In this document: positions 54,405 through 63,481 of the stretch, piece after piece
How the letters are laid out: every line of letters starts with the position of its first letter
Position numbering within the stretch: the stretch's first letter is position 1
Assembly: GCF_000725495.1 (NCBI RefSeq)
Contig: NZ_JNZD01000012.1
Span: forward strand, 1-64,000
Direction of reading: 5' to 3'
Source: Streptomyces aureus
Lineage (GTDB): Bacteria > Actinomycetota > Actinomycetes > Streptomycetales > Streptomycetaceae
DNA: 64,000 nucleotides
Position numbers and translations under genes: made by a program
The notes under the pieces: generated by a model
Databases searched by the model: none
What the model was told of the DNA's origin: nothing
The model's input: only the letters and a program-made list of their open reading frames with translations

Positions 54405-55199
54405 TCAGGACTGCTTGCGCCGGGCCGTGAGACGCCCGACGCGCTCGCCGACGCCCCAGGTGGTGACGCGCCACAGCGCCTCCACGAGGATGTCGCGGCT
54501 CATCTTGGAGTCGCCCAGCTCGCGCTCGACGAAGGTGATCGGGACCTCGACCACGTGGTAGCCGGCCTTCACCGCGCGCCGGGCCAGGTCGACCTGGAAG
54601 CAGTAGCCCTGGGAGGCGACCTCACCGAGGCCGAGGCCTTCGAGGGTCTCGCGGCGGAAGGCGCGGTAGCCGCCGGTGACGTCCCGGATCGGCACGTCGA
54701 GCAGGACGCGGGAGTAGAGGCTGCCGCCGCGCGAGATGAACTCGCGGGACTTGGGCCAGTTCACCACGCGGCCGCCGGGCACCCAGCGCGAGCCGAGCAC
54801 GAGGTCGGCGCCCTTGAGCGCGGTCAGCAGGCGGGGAAGTTCCTCCGGCTGGTGCGAGCCGTCGGCGTCCATCTCGACCAGGACGCCGTAACCGTGCTCC
54901 AGGCCCCAGCGGAAACCCGCGAGGTAGGCGGCGCCGAGTCCTTCCTTGCCCTTGCGGTGCAGTACCTGGACGTTCTCGTCGTCCGCGGCCAGCTCGTCGG
55001 CCAGCTTGCCCGTGCCGTCGGGGCTGTTGTCGTCCGCCACCAGCACGTGCGCCTCGGGCACGGCGGATCGCACCCGGCCGACGATCTTCTTGATGTTCTC
55101 CGCCTCGTTGTAGGTCGGAATGATCACCAAGGCCGTGCCGAGCGGGCCGAACCGCCTCCCCTGGGCTTCCGCCGCGAGGGTCCCGTCGCCGTCGTTCAC
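54405..55199 (-). CDS. ppm: Polyprenol-phosphate mannose synthase (dolichol-phosphate mannosyltransferase-like)
   Basis: 264-residue GT2 enzyme. Motifs are IIPTYNEAENIKKIV, VADDNSPDGTG, the DxD in EMDADGSHQPEELP and SQGYCFQVDLARRAV. It transfers mannose from GDP-mannose to polyprenyl phosphate for protein O-mannosylation and glycolipids; the S. coelicolor orthologue is required for phage phiC31 infection. There are no C-terminal membrane helices, so it lacks a fused membrane or acyltransferase domain. GTG 55199 follows AAGGGGC. Confidence 0.92.
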   Translation of the reverse strand: MNDGDGTLAAEAQGRRFGPLGTALVIIPTYNEAENIKKIVGRVRSAVPEAHVLVADDNSPDGTGKLADELAADDENVQVLHRKGKEGLGAAYLAGFRWGLEHGYGVLVEMDADGSHQPEELPRLLTALKGADLVLGSRWVPGGRVVNWPKSREFISRGGSLYSRVLLDVPIRDVTGGYRAFRRETLEGLGLGEVASQGYCFQVDLARRAVKAGYHVVEVPITFVERELGDSKMSRDILVEALWRVTTWGVGERVGRLTARRKQS

Positions 55200-55757
55200 T
55201 GCTGCCCCTTCGTGTCCGTACGCAGAGCACCACCATAGTGCGCCCAGCCTGCGCTCCTGCGTCGCAGCGGCCTCACGGGGGTGTCGATTCGCCAAGAGAC
55301 GGGTAAGAGCGGACACGCCGAGGCGGAGATCACGTCCCGGGGAGCCCTTCGGAGTCCTGCGGATCGGGGCCCGGCGCCCTTCGGGCCGACCTGGGACCCG
55401 CTGGCTGCGGGTCGACCGAAAGCCGTTGTCTACTGAACGTCCGGGCCCCACCCGGGTCGCACCTGCCGACGTGTCGGAACGTTCCCTCGCCTCGCGGCGC
55501 CGACGCTGGGCCTGGCTCCCAGTGGCGATGCGCCGGTGCGGCGCACCACCCCTGACCCAGCGGCGCTGCGAGGCCGTGCGGAGTTCCCCGGTCGGCCGTC
55601 CGGTGGTGGACGGGCCGAACCTACCCGCCCCCTGCGGCCGGCTGTCAACACTGGCTTGATCTGCGCCTTTACCGACAAAGCCCAGGTCAGAGCGGTGGGC
55701 GCGGGGGCCGAACCACGGGGTGCCGGGCCCCGCAGGCGCCGCCGACCTGCCGTGACA
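55200..55757. other. Intergenic region between ppm and the amidohydrolase gene
   Basis: 558 bases. Reading frames on either strand are low-complexity and lack ribosome binding sites, so no gene is called. It should hold the ppm promoter. No repeat or hairpin stands out. Confidence 0.5.
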
Positions 55758-57374
55758 TCACTCGCTTGGCCGTACGAATACCGTCCGTCCGCCGACCACC
55801 GTGCGCAGACAGACGGGCAGGTCGGCTCCCGGCGTCAGATCGGGCAGTCCCGGAGTGCCGGAGCGCGGGTCGGTGGACCAGCGCGCGACCCGGTCGTCGG
55901 GGGCCTGCACGACGAGGTCGCCGGTGCGCCACACGGCGTAGTCCGCGGGCGCCCCCGGCACCAGGATGCCCGCGTCGTCCCGTCCGACGGCACGCCAGCC
56001 GCCCCGGGTATGGGCGGTGAACGCGGCGCGCACGGACACCCGGTGTTCGGGCGTGCGGTGGAAGGCGGCCGCCCGCACGGTGCCCCACGGGTCGAGCGGG
56101 GTCACCGGGCTGTCGGAGCCGAAGGCCAGCGGCACCCCGGCACGCAGCAGGGCCGCGAAGGGGTTGAGGGTCCTGGCCCGTTCGGCTCCGAGCCGCTGGG
56201 CGTACATGCCCTCCTCGCCGCCCCACAGCGCGTCGAAGGCGGGCTGCACGGAGGCCGTGAGGCCGAGTTCGGCGAAGCCCGCGACGGTCTCCGGGGTGAG
56301 CATCTCGGCGTGCTCGACGCGGTGCCGGGCGGCGCGCACGCGGGCCAGGCCGACCTTCTCGGCGGCGGCGCGGACGCCGGCGACCACGGAGGCCACGGCG
56401 GCGTCCCCGATGGCGTGGAAGCCCGCCTGGAGGCCCGCCTCGGTGCAGGCCACGACGTGCGCGGCGACGGCGTCCGTGTCGAGGTGGGCGAGGCCGGTGT
56501 GGTCCGCGTCCCCGTACGGCTCGTGCAGACAGGCGGTGTGGGAGCCGAGGGAGCCGTCGACGAACAGGTCGCCGGCCGCGCCGACGGCGCCCAGGGCCCG
56601 CGCCCGGTCGATGTCGCGGTCGGCCCAGTAGCCGACGACCCTCGGTCCGGACTCCTCGGCGGCGAGCCGCAGCAGTCCGGTGAAGTCGTCCTCGGAGGAG
56701 ATCTCGGGGCCCGCGCACTCGTGCACGGTGCCGATGCCGAGCGAGGCGGCGTGGGCGAGCGCGGCGCGCTGGGCCTCGGCGCGCTGGACGGCGCCGACCG
56801 CGCCGAGGGCCGCGGCGCGCACCGCGTGGTGGGCGTCGCGGGTGAGGGGGCCGTCGGGCACGTACCCGGCGAGCGCGGTGACGCCGGGGACCAGGTCGAG
56901 GAGCGCGGTGGTGGCCACGGCGGAGTGCACGTCGATCCGGGAGAGGTAGAGGGGGCGTCCACCGGTCGCGGCGTCGAGTTCGGCGCGGGCCGGGGGACGG
57001 CCGCCGGGCCAGCGGGCCGCGTCCCAGCCGTGGCCGAGCAGCACCCGGTCGTCCGGACGGGCGGCGGCGAAGTCGCGCACGAGGGCGAGGGCCGCCTCCA
57101 GGGACGGGGCGTCGGACAGATCGAGGCCGGTGAGCGCGAGTCCGGTGGCGGTGGTGTGCACGTGCGCGTCGGTGAAGGCCGGGGTGACCAGGGCGCCTTC
57201 GAGGTCCACGACCTCGTCGACGCCGGTCGCGAAGGCGTCGGCGGCGCCTTCGGAGCCGACCCAGGCGACATGGCCCCGTTCCACGACCATGGCGGTGGCG
57301 AAGGGGTCGGCGGGGCTGTGGACTTCTCCACCGCGCAGCAGCACGGTGTCCGACGGGGCGGTGCTCTCACTCAT
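55758..57374 (-). CDS. Amidohydrolase family protein (YtcJ/AmiC-like)
   Basis: 538 residues, with a metal-dependent hydrolase fold: TPAFTDAHVHTTATGL (metal His-x-His), GLQAGFHAIGDAA, VEHAEMLTPETV, and GSDSPVTPLDPWGTV. The composite N-terminal and C-terminal beta domain (DTVLLRGGEVHSPADPFATAMVVERGHVAWVG) belongs to the amidohydrolase 3 family. Substrate unknown. ATG 57374 chosen, weak ribosome binding site. Confidence 0.87.
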   Translation of the reverse strand: MSESTAPSDTVLLRGGEVHSPADPFATAMVVERGHVAWVGSEGAADAFATGVDEVVDLEGALVTPAFTDAHVHTTATGLALTGLDLSDAPSLEAALALVRDFAAARPDDRVLLGHGWDAARWPGGRPPARAELDAATGGRPLYLSRIDVHSAVATTALLDLVPGVTALAGYVPDGPLTRDAHHAVRAAALGAVGAVQRAEAQRAALAHAASLGIGTVHECAGPEISSEDDFTGLLRLAAEESGPRVVGYWADRDIDRARALGAVGAAGDLFVDGSLGSHTACLHEPYGDADHTGLAHLDTDAVAAHVVACTEAGLQAGFHAIGDAAVASVVAGVRAAAEKVGLARVRAARHRVEHAEMLTPETVAGFAELGLTASVQPAFDALWGGEEGMYAQRLGAERARTLNPFAALLRAGVPLAFGSDSPVTPLDPWGTVRAAAFHRTPEHRVSVRAAFTAHTRGGWRAVGRDDAGILVPGAPADYAVWRTGDLVVQAPDDRVARWSTDPRSGTPGLPDLTPGADLPVCLRTVVGGRTVFVRPSE

Positions 57375-57532
57375 GGGAACAGTCTCGCGCCTGCCGGCGT
57401 CCGGCCCGCGCCGGGGTGGGGTCGACACGGCGCGGCGTCCGGGTCCGGCCGCGCGTGCGGTGCCGCGGACGGCACGCGCCGGCGCCCCGGAAGGTCACCG
57501 GGGGCGGGTGCCCCGGCCCGTCCGGGGGTCGT

Positions 57533-57973
57533 TCAGATGCGGGGCGGGCGGGATTCGTACGGGGTGGACAGGACGACCGTGGTGCGCGTCGAGACGCCCG
57601 CGAGCGCCCGCAGCCGCCCGAGGAGCTCCTCCAGTTCGTGCGGGGTCGAGACCCGCACCTTGAGGATGTAGTTCTCGTCGCCGGCGACGCTGTGGCAGGC
57701 CTCGATCTCGGGGACGCCCGCGAGGCGTTCGGCGATGTCGTCGGGGGCGCTGGGGTCGAACGGCTTCACCGAGATGAAGGCGGTCAGGGGCAGCCCGACG
57801 GCCTCCGGGTCCACGACCGCGGCGTAGCCCCGGATCACTCCGCGCTGCTCGAGACGGCGCACCCGCTGGTGCACGGCGGACGTGGACAGGCCCGTGGCCT
57901 TGCCCAGGTCGGTGTAACTCATCCGCCCGTCTGCGACGAGCAGCTGCACGATCTGTCGGTCCAGCTCCTCCAT
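57533..57973 (-). CDS. Lrp/AsnC-family transcriptional regulator
   Basis: 146 residues. The N-terminal helix-turn-helix is MSYTDLGKATGLSTSAVHQRVRRLEQRGVI. The C-terminal RAM domain carries AFISVKPFDPSAPDD and AGDENYILKVRV, the ligand-binding pattern. Amino-acid-responsive regulator; the target is not evident. It is 158 bases from the amidohydrolase start on the same strand. Confidence 0.93.
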   Translation of the reverse strand: MEELDRQIVQLLVADGRMSYTDLGKATGLSTSAVHQRVRRLEQRGVIRGYAAVVDPEAVGLPLTAFISVKPFDPSAPDDIAERLAGVPEIEACHSVAGDENYILKVRVSTPHELEELLGRLRALAGVSTRTTVVLSTPYESRPPRI

Positions 57974-58240
57974 GACGCAAGAACCTACAGGGCCGTTGAT
58001 CCCCGGGATACCTCAGCGGTGCAGGTCATGCCCGCTTTGTGATGTGGGCCGGCCTCGGCCGCGGGCCGGCCGGCCGTCACGGTCCGCCGGACCGGGCACC
58101 TGCGGGCGGCATGTGACGAAGGACACATGAATGCAACCGGGTCCGCCATGTTCGCGTGATTACCGCGGAGACGGGACGGGAAGTGCTTGCTGTGGTCGAG
58201 GTCGCAGCGCCTTGTCGGCCCACCCGAGGGGGAGAATCCC

Positions 58241-58675
58241 ATGCAGAGTCTGAAGCGCCCAGGTCGTACCGCACCCAAGCGGCAGCAGGCCGCGCTCGAG
58301 CCCGAGCCGGAGGGTGTCGAATCCGACGCCCTGGACGGCGACGAGTTCGACGCGTACGACACCTTTGAGATGTACCGGGTCGTCTGCCCGGCCTGCGCGC
58401 AGCCCATCGCGCTGCTCGCGGACGAGGAGGTCCTGCCGGAGCACGCCCTGTGTGCCTCCCCGTGGAACCCGTTCGGGCTCACCGTCTGCTCGGGCACGGG
58501 TGCCCCGGCCGCCGAGGCGCGGTCCGCGGACGACTCCGGGGAACTCCAGCAGCAGGACACCGCCCTCCTGTTGACGCTCCCTCAGGGGCTGAACTGGCGG
58601 ACGCAGCCGTTCTCCCACGTGGGCGGACCGGGCTCGGTCCCCATGCGGGTCTCCGACATGCGGCGCGCGGCCTGA
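58241..58675 (+). CDS. Conserved hypothetical protein with CxxC motif
   Basis: 144 residues. Acidic N-terminal region, then CPACAQPIALLADEEVLPEHALCAS with a CxxC and a later Cys that could bind zinc. No known family is recognised. ATG 58241 follows GAGGGGGAG with good spacing, a convincing start. Conserved in streptomycetes, from memory. Tail to tail with the phosphotransferase gene. Confidence 0.8.
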   Translation: MQSLKRPGRTAPKRQQAALEPEPEGVESDALDGDEFDAYDTFEMYRVVCPACAQPIALLADEEVLPEHALCASPWNPFGLTVCSGTGAPAAEARSADDSGELQQQDTALLLTLPQGLNWRTQPFSHVGGPGSVPMRVSDMRRAA

Positions 58676-58688
58676 CCGCTCGGCGCGT

Positions 58689-59801
58689 TCAGCGGGTGCG
58701 GCCCGCTTCGCCCCAGTAACTGCCCTGCACCATGGCCCGCAGGCTGCCGTGGTGCAGGATCAGTGTGTCCGGGTCCTGGGGGACGCTCACCTCGCCGAAG
58801 TACGCCTGGCGGTAGGCGATGCGCAGCATGACGATCGCGTGCCGCAGGGCGGCGTAGAGGGTGTAGAAGTCCATGTCGCGGGGCGTGTGGCCGGTCAGGC
58901 TCGCATAGCGGGCCTCGACGCGGTCGCGGCGCAGGAAGCCGGGCAGCCCGCACTGGCCGAACCCGACGGTGAGGTCCTGGAAGAAGCGGTGCAGGTAGAC
59001 GGTCCAGCCGAGGTCGACCTCGCGCGGGGCCGGTGCCGCCATCTCCCAGTCGAGCACCGCGACGGGGTCGAAGCCGTCGTAGACGACGTTCCCGATGCGC
59101 GCGTCACCCCAGGTGAGCACCGTCCCGCCTTCGCGCCGCGGCCACAGTTCCTCCAGCCGGTCGAAGGCGCTCTCGATGAGCGGTGAGCGCGACAGCCCCT
59201 CGACCACCCAGGCGTAGTAGGCGCGTTGGGCCGTGACGTGGCGGCGCAGCGGGCTGCCCTCTCCGGGCGGGGCGAGGAAGTCGGCCTCCGCCGGCGGGAC
59301 CTGGTCGTGCAGCCGCGCGAGGAGCGCGACCGAGGCCGCCTCCAGGTGCTCGCGCTCGCCGTCGCTGGCCGCGTGCAGCCAGTTGCCCTCGTACGTGTAG
59401 GGCATGACGTCGGGCGGTACGCGCCCGGCGACGCGTTCCATGACGAAGAACGGCGCCCCGAGCGGGCCGGGGTCCTCCTCCAGCCAGATCACCCGCGGCA
59501 CCGGCAGATCGCTGCGCTCGCGGACCAGCCGCATGGTCCGGTACTGCGCGGCCATGTCGTAGACGGGGAACACGGTGTACGCGCCCGGGTCCGCCGCGAG
59601 TCTCAACGCGCAGGCCCGCAGCGGCGGTTCGGGGTGCTCGATGTCGAAGAGCAGGGTCTCGCTGGACAGTCCGTTGGAGGCGGGGACGCTCACGTCCACC
59701 GCCCGGGCGCCCGGAAGGCGGGTACCGAGCCAGTCGGTCAGCCTCGCCGCGAGGTCCTCGGGGTCGCGGGTGGTCGTCCGCGGCCGGGGTGCCGTCGCCA
59801 T
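58689..59801 (-). CDS. Phosphotransferase (APH) family protein
   Basis: 370 residues with an aminoglycoside-phosphotransferase/choline-kinase fold. The catalytic loop is LTWGDARIGNVVYD (the usual His is Trp) and the metal motif VLDWEMA. It resembles ACAD10/11-type phosphotransferases associated with acyl-CoA dehydrogenases, so a hydroxyacyl substrate is plausible. ATG 59801 follows AGGAGAG. Starts 13 bases after the upstream gene stops. Confidence 0.86.
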   Translation of the reverse strand: MATAPRPRTTTRDPEDLAARLTDWLGTRLPGARAVDVSVPASNGLSSETLLFDIEHPEPPLRACALRLAADPGAYTVFPVYDMAAQYRTMRLVRERSDLPVPRVIWLEEDPGPLGAPFFVMERVAGRVPPDVMPYTYEGNWLHAASDGEREHLEAASVALLARLHDQVPPAEADFLAPPGEGSPLRRHVTAQRAYYAWVVEGLSRSPLIESAFDRLEELWPRREGGTVLTWGDARIGNVVYDGFDPVAVLDWEMAAPAPREVDLGWTVYLHRFFQDLTVGFGQCGLPGFLRRDRVEARYASLTGHTPRDMDFYTLYAALRHAIVMLRIAYRQAYFGEVSVPQDPDTLILHHGSLRAMVQGSYWGEAGRTR

Positions 59802-59814
59802 GACGTCTCTCCTC

Positions 59815-60927
59815 TCAGGGCGCGACCGAGTCGAACCCGGTGAAGCCGCTGGGGTCGTGGCGGCCGAACGAGCCGTGCTCGAAGATCCCGTAGCCGACCT
59901 GCCCGTCGAGGGTGAAGCGGGCGGAGTGGTCGGTCACGCCGTAGCGGGCGAGCGGATGCGCGGCCGGGTCGGAGAGGTCGTAGACGCGCCGGTCGCTCCA
60001 GCTCCGGCCGCGCCAGGTGCCGTGCTGCCAGTCGTCGGCCGGGGGATAGCCCGCGCCGACCGCGAGCGGGGACGACGCCAGCACCTCCACCCCGAGCTCC
60101 AGGGGTGTGCGGTCCGCGGGCCGGGTCAGGTGGATGACGGCCGAGACGGGCTGCCGGGTGCCGGAGCGGTAGGTGATGTCGGCCTGGGGCCAGCCCAGTT
60201 GCAGGTCCCGCCCGCCCTCGCGCACGAGGGTCGCGTCGCCCAGGGTGCGGTAGCCGTCGGCGTCCTCCTGGACGACGACCATCAGGAAGCGGTCCTCGAA
60301 GCGGACCGGGCACCAGATCCAGTGGAACCCCTCGGCCGGGTTCTCCGCGGCGAGCCGGCCGCCCTCCTCCCCCGGAAGGGGGCGAACGCCCCAGCTGCGA
60401 TCCCGGGTGCCGGTCCACTCCCCCGGGGCGACGGGTATCTCGTCGCCGCCGACACGGATGACGCCCTCGACGGCGCCCGCCTGCACGAAGCGGCGGCCCT
60501 CCAGCGTGAGCCTGCCCCCGCGCCGCTGGACGTGGTGGGGCTCCCAGAGGGCGGGGAAGTCAGCGGTCCAGGTGATGTCGCAGGCCAGGGAGGCGTCGTC
60601 GCAGCGCAGCCGCAGCCGGCGCAGCGGCTCCTCGACGGTGATCCGCAGCGGGCCCACGGCCAGGTTCATCCGGTCGTCGCCGAGGGCGTCGGACGCCCGG
60701 ACGGCGTGCAGCGCGTCGCCCAGCCGCACCGTCGCGTACGCGTCGATCACCCCGACGTTCGGATAGACGCCGAGGCCGAGGATCAGCAGGGCGCGGCCCC
60801 GGTGGTCGAGGACGTGGAAGATGCAGCGGTCGTAGGCGTTCCGGTCGCCGCTCGCGACATGCCGCATGGACAGCGGGACCTGGTGCACGGGGTACTCGTC
60901 GAGAGGGACGGGGCGATCGTCGATCAC
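59815..60927 (-). CDS. Conserved hypothetical, lipocalin/AttH-like two-domain protein
   Basis: 370 residues rich in beta strands, with no signal peptide. Segments such as WGVRPLPGEE, HWIWCPVRFEDRFLMVVVQED and GYGIFEHGSFGRHDPSGFTGFDSV resemble the AttH/CrtC-like fold (DUF7064/7065-type), which is often next to fatty-acyl or steroid genes. Function unknown. GTG 60927 follows GGAGG six bases upstream. Probably cotranscribed with the phosphotransferase gene; the TGACG-N3-CGTCA operator is 68 bases upstream. Confidence 0.78.
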   Translation of the reverse strand: MIDDRPVPLDEYPVHQVPLSMRHVASGDRNAYDRCIFHVLDHRGRALLILGLGVYPNVGVIDAYATVRLGDALHAVRASDALGDDRMNLAVGPLRITVEEPLRRLRLRCDDASLACDITWTADFPALWEPHHVQRRGGRLTLEGRRFVQAGAVEGVIRVGGDEIPVAPGEWTGTRDRSWGVRPLPGEEGGRLAAENPAEGFHWIWCPVRFEDRFLMVVVQEDADGYRTLGDATLVREGGRDLQLGWPQADITYRSGTRQPVSAVIHLTRPADRTPLELGVEVLASSPLAVGAGYPPADDWQHGTWRGRSWSDRRVYDLSDPAAHPLARYGVTDHSARFTLDGQVGYGIFEHGSFGRHDPSGFTGFDSVAP

Positions 60928-60994
60928 GTCGATCCTCCGCTTCCGTACGGCAGTTGACGCCGCCCGAGGGGGTGCGGCCTCCGGGCGGCGAAAT

Positions 60995-61007
60995 TGACGG
61001 TACGTCA
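60995..61007 (-). promoter_or_regulatory. Second TGACG-N3-CGTCA operator
   Basis: On the minus strand TCTGACGTACCGTCA runs 61009-60995; compared with the site at 11693-11709, 14 of these 15 bases agree. It lies upstream of the lipocalin-like/phosphotransferase pair, suggesting that one TetR-type repressor controls both loci. Confidence 0.68.
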
Positions 61008-61128
61008 GATACAGCCTGGCGGCCAGACGGTCCGCACCTCCCGCGGAGCCCGGGCGGGCTCGCAGCCTAGGTGTGGATGCCTCGCTCGGGCGGGCGCGGG
61101 GCGCGTCAGGACGCAGGACACGCCCGGT

Positions 61129-61179
61129 CGCCGGAGGCGGCCCCTCGCCGGAGGCGGCCCCTCGCCGGAGGCGGCCCCT
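61129..61179. repeat. 17-bp tandem repeat x3
   Basis: Three exact copies of CGCCGGAGGCGGCCCCT in the 868-base gap upstream of the lipocalin-like gene. No gene is supported here. Confidence 0.93.
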
Positions 61180-61363
61180 CGCCGGACGTGGCCCGCACCC
61201 GAGGTGCCGATGCCGTCCGCGGGCTCGCGCCGTGCACGCCCGGGCGCCGGGCACGGCCTGATGCCCGGCAGGCGGTCCCGCACACCGCGCCCGCAGCCCT
61301 CGTGCAACGACCACGGGCCCCCACCGGCCCGCCTCCTCGCCGCTCCCGACGCGCGTTAGTCGC

Positions 61364-61745
61364 CCCACGCCGCAGCGGTCCCGACACGGACTCCCCAGGC
61401 CACCCCCCAGCGGCCCCCGCACGAACTCCCTGGCCCCCACCCCGCAGGGGTCCGGTCACGAGCCCCGGCCCACGACGCAGCGGTCCCGACACAGGCCCCC
61501 GGCCCCACCCCCGCAGAGGTCCAGTCGCGAGCCCGGCCCACCCCACAGCGGTCCCGGCACAGACGCCCCGGCCCACCCCACAGCGGTCCCGGCACAGACG
61601 CCCCGGCCCACCCCGCAGCAGTCCCGACACCGACCGCCGGCCCCGCCGCCCCGCAGGGGTCCAGTCGCGGGCCCGGCCCGCCCCGGAGCGGGACCCGCAC
61701 AGGCCCCCGGCCCGACCCCGCACGGGTCCCGTCGCGAACACACGC
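61364..61745. repeat. Degenerate 35-bp tandem array
   Basis: About ten diverged units built around AGCGGTCCCGGCACAG. The two best, 61535-61569 and 61570-61604, are identical 35-mers, followed by decaying copies. Long open frames on both strands here come from GC-rich repetition (for example RCGVGRG repeats); none has a ribosome binding site. Confidence 0.85.
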
Positions 61746-61795
61746 CCGACGGTGCGGGCCGGTGACCTGTCCGCCCGCCCGCACGTTGCCCCGTT

Positions 61796-62086
61796 ATGAG
61801 TCCCACACCTTCCGCGACCGGGCGCCGGCGCCGGATCCTCGTCCCGGCCCCGGTGCCATCGGTTCACTGGGTACCGCCGCCCCCGCCGGTTCAGGATCCG
61901 CCGATCTACCGCGCCCTGATGCGCGCCTGGGCCGATCGCGGCCGGGCGCTGCCGGGGCGTCACGACCCCGAGTGGGCACGCCTGGTGGCACCCTCGGCGC
62001 TCTACGGGTACGGCCAGTTCGGCGCGGGCCCCGACCCCCGCGGCGACCTCAGTGCGCCTCGGGACCCACGAGGTGCCGCGCGATGA
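61796..62086 (+). CDS. Small hypothetical protein, proline-rich
   Basis: 96 residues, with a basic start (GRRRRILVPAP), a PPPPP stretch, then DPPIYRALMRAWADRGRALPGRHDPEWARLV, which looks like real protein. No ribosome binding site before ATG 61796; possibly leaderless. Its last 38 bases overlap the convergent acyl-CoA dehydrogenase gene. Weak call. Confidence 0.45.
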   Translation: MSPTPSATGRRRRILVPAPVPSVHWVPPPPPVQDPPIYRALMRAWADRGRALPGRHDPEWARLVAPSALYGYGQFGAGPDPRGDLSAPRDPRGAAR

Positions 62087-63221
62087 CCATGCGCTGGATC
62101 TGATTGGTGCCCTCGACGATCTGCAGCGCCTTCGCCTCGCGCAGGTAGCGCTCGACCGGGAAGTCGGCGGTGTACCCGTACCCGCCCAGGATCTGGACCG
62201 CGTCCGTGGTGACCTTCATCGCGCCGTCCGTGCACAGCAGTTTCGCCATGGCCGCCTGCCGGGAGAAGGGCAGGCCCGCGTCCCTCAGCCGGGCGGCGGC
62301 CAGGCAGAGCGCGCGGCCCGCCTCGACGTGGGTGGCCATGTCCGCGAGCAGGAACCGAAGGCCCTGGAAGTCCGCGATCCGCCTCCCGAACTGGCGCCGG
62401 CCGGTGGCGTACGCGACGGCCTCGTCCAGCGCGGCCTGGGCCACCCCGGTCGCGCAGGCGGCGATGCCGAGCCGTCCGGAGTCGAGCGCGGACAGGGCGA
62501 CGGCGAACCCCTGGCCCTCGCCACCGAGGCGGCGGTCGTCGGAGACCCGCACCCCGTCGAGGTGGATCTGCGCGGTCGGCGAGCCCTTCATGCCCATCTT
62601 GCGTTCGGGCGGCGCGGCCCGCAGGCCGTCGGCGTCGCCGGGCACCAGGAAGGCGGTGATGCCGTGCCTGCCCTCGCCGCCGGTGCGCGCGAACACCGCG
62701 TAGAAGTCGGCCACTCCGCCGTGGGTGATCCAGGCCTTGGTGCCGGTGAGCAGCCAGTCGTCGCCCTGTCGCACCGCCTTGGTCCGCAGGGCCGCGGCGT
62801 CGGACCCCGAGGACGGTTCGGAGAGGCAGTACGCGCCGAGCAGACCGCCGCCGAGCATCGCGGGCAGGTGCTCGGCCCGCTGCGGCCCGGTCCCGTGGTG
62901 CGCGAGCGCGTGGCAGGCCAGGGTGTGGACGCTGACCCCGAGCCCCACCGTGAGGCGGGCGTGGGCGAGCTCCTCGAGGACCTGGAGGTAGACCTCGTAG
63001 GGCTGGTCGCCGCCCCCGTACGCGGAGTCGTACGGCAGTCCGAGGAGGCCGGACTCCGAGAGCAGCCGGAAGAGCGCGCGCGGGAAGCGCCCGGCGTCCT
63101 CCTCCTCGGCCGCGTCGGGGGCGATCTCGCGGCGGGCGATGTCGCGGACGAGGGCGATCAGCTCCCGGGCCTCGTCCGTGGGCAGCCGGCGGTCCACCGG
63201 CTGCGGGGCGTGATCGGGCAC
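62049..63221 (-). CDS. Acyl-CoA dehydrogenase
   Basis: 390-residue flavoprotein that makes the 2,3-enoyl bond in acyl-CoA, with electrons passing to ETF. It has YCLSEPSSGSDAAAL (FAD), ITHGGVADFYAVFART, and RYLREAKALQIVEGTNQIQRMV with the catalytic Glu in IVEGTN. GTG 63221 follows AGGAG with spacing of eight; longer upstream sequence is low-complexity. TetR gene upstream, same strand; substrate chain length unknown. Confidence 0.93.
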   Translation of the reverse strand: MPDHAPQPVDRRLPTDEARELIALVRDIARREIAPDAAEEEDAGRFPRALFRLLSESGLLGLPYDSAYGGGDQPYEVYLQVLEELAHARLTVGLGVSVHTLACHALAHHGTGPQRAEHLPAMLGGGLLGAYCLSEPSSGSDAAALRTKAVRQGDDWLLTGTKAWITHGGVADFYAVFARTGGEGRHGITAFLVPGDADGLRAAPPERKMGMKGSPTAQIHLDGVRVSDDRRLGGEGQGFAVALSALDSGRLGIAACATGVAQAALDEAVAYATGRRQFGRRIADFQGLRFLLADMATHVEAGRALCLAAARLRDAGLPFSRQAAMAKLLCTDGAMKVTTDAVQILGGYGYTADFPVERYLREAKALQIVEGTNQIQRMVIARHLVGPEAH

Positions 63222-63434
63222 GGCGGCGCTCCTGACGGGTCGGCACACCGGCGGACGGGCGCCCGGAGGCGGGGCCGCCGGCTCTCGGCTGGCCCCGCCG
63301 ATGCTCCCGCCCCGGATCAGGGAACTCGGCGAACGGGGGCCGTGGCGCCGGGAGTACGCCCGAACGGAGGCACGCCCGCGGCGGCGGTCCGCCGGCGGAA
63401 TGCCTGACCGGACCACCCGCCGCGTCGATCCGGA

Positions 63435-63477
63435 ATTGGTCCGAACCATTGACAGGGTGGTCTAGTCCTCATAGGGT
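63435..63477 (+). promoter_or_regulatory. Orphan chitinase-type promoter with two DasR-like (dre) boxes
   Basis: On the plus strand TTGACA (63449-63454), 17 bases, then TAGGGT (63472-63477). The spacer carries GGTGGTCTAGTCCTCA (63456-63471), matching 12 of 16 bases of the dre consensus AGTGGTCTAGACCACT. A second box, ATTGGTCCGAACCATT (63435-63450), matches 11 of 16. Such direct boxes over the -35/-10 are typical of Streptomyces chitinase promoters. The plus strand beyond runs only into the antisense of the TetR gene, so no gene follows. Confidence 0.7.
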
Positions 63478-63481
63478 TCCG

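Noticed and set aside
55200..55757. Hidden gene or tRNA upstream of ppm
   Set aside because: No cloverleaf found and frames have no ribosome binding site or codon-like composition.
61106..61963. Repeat protein encoded on either strand
   Set aside because: Arg/Gly-rich repeats come from 35-bp DNA units; the unit length is not a multiple of three, so each unit shifts the frame, and there is no ribosome binding site or domain.
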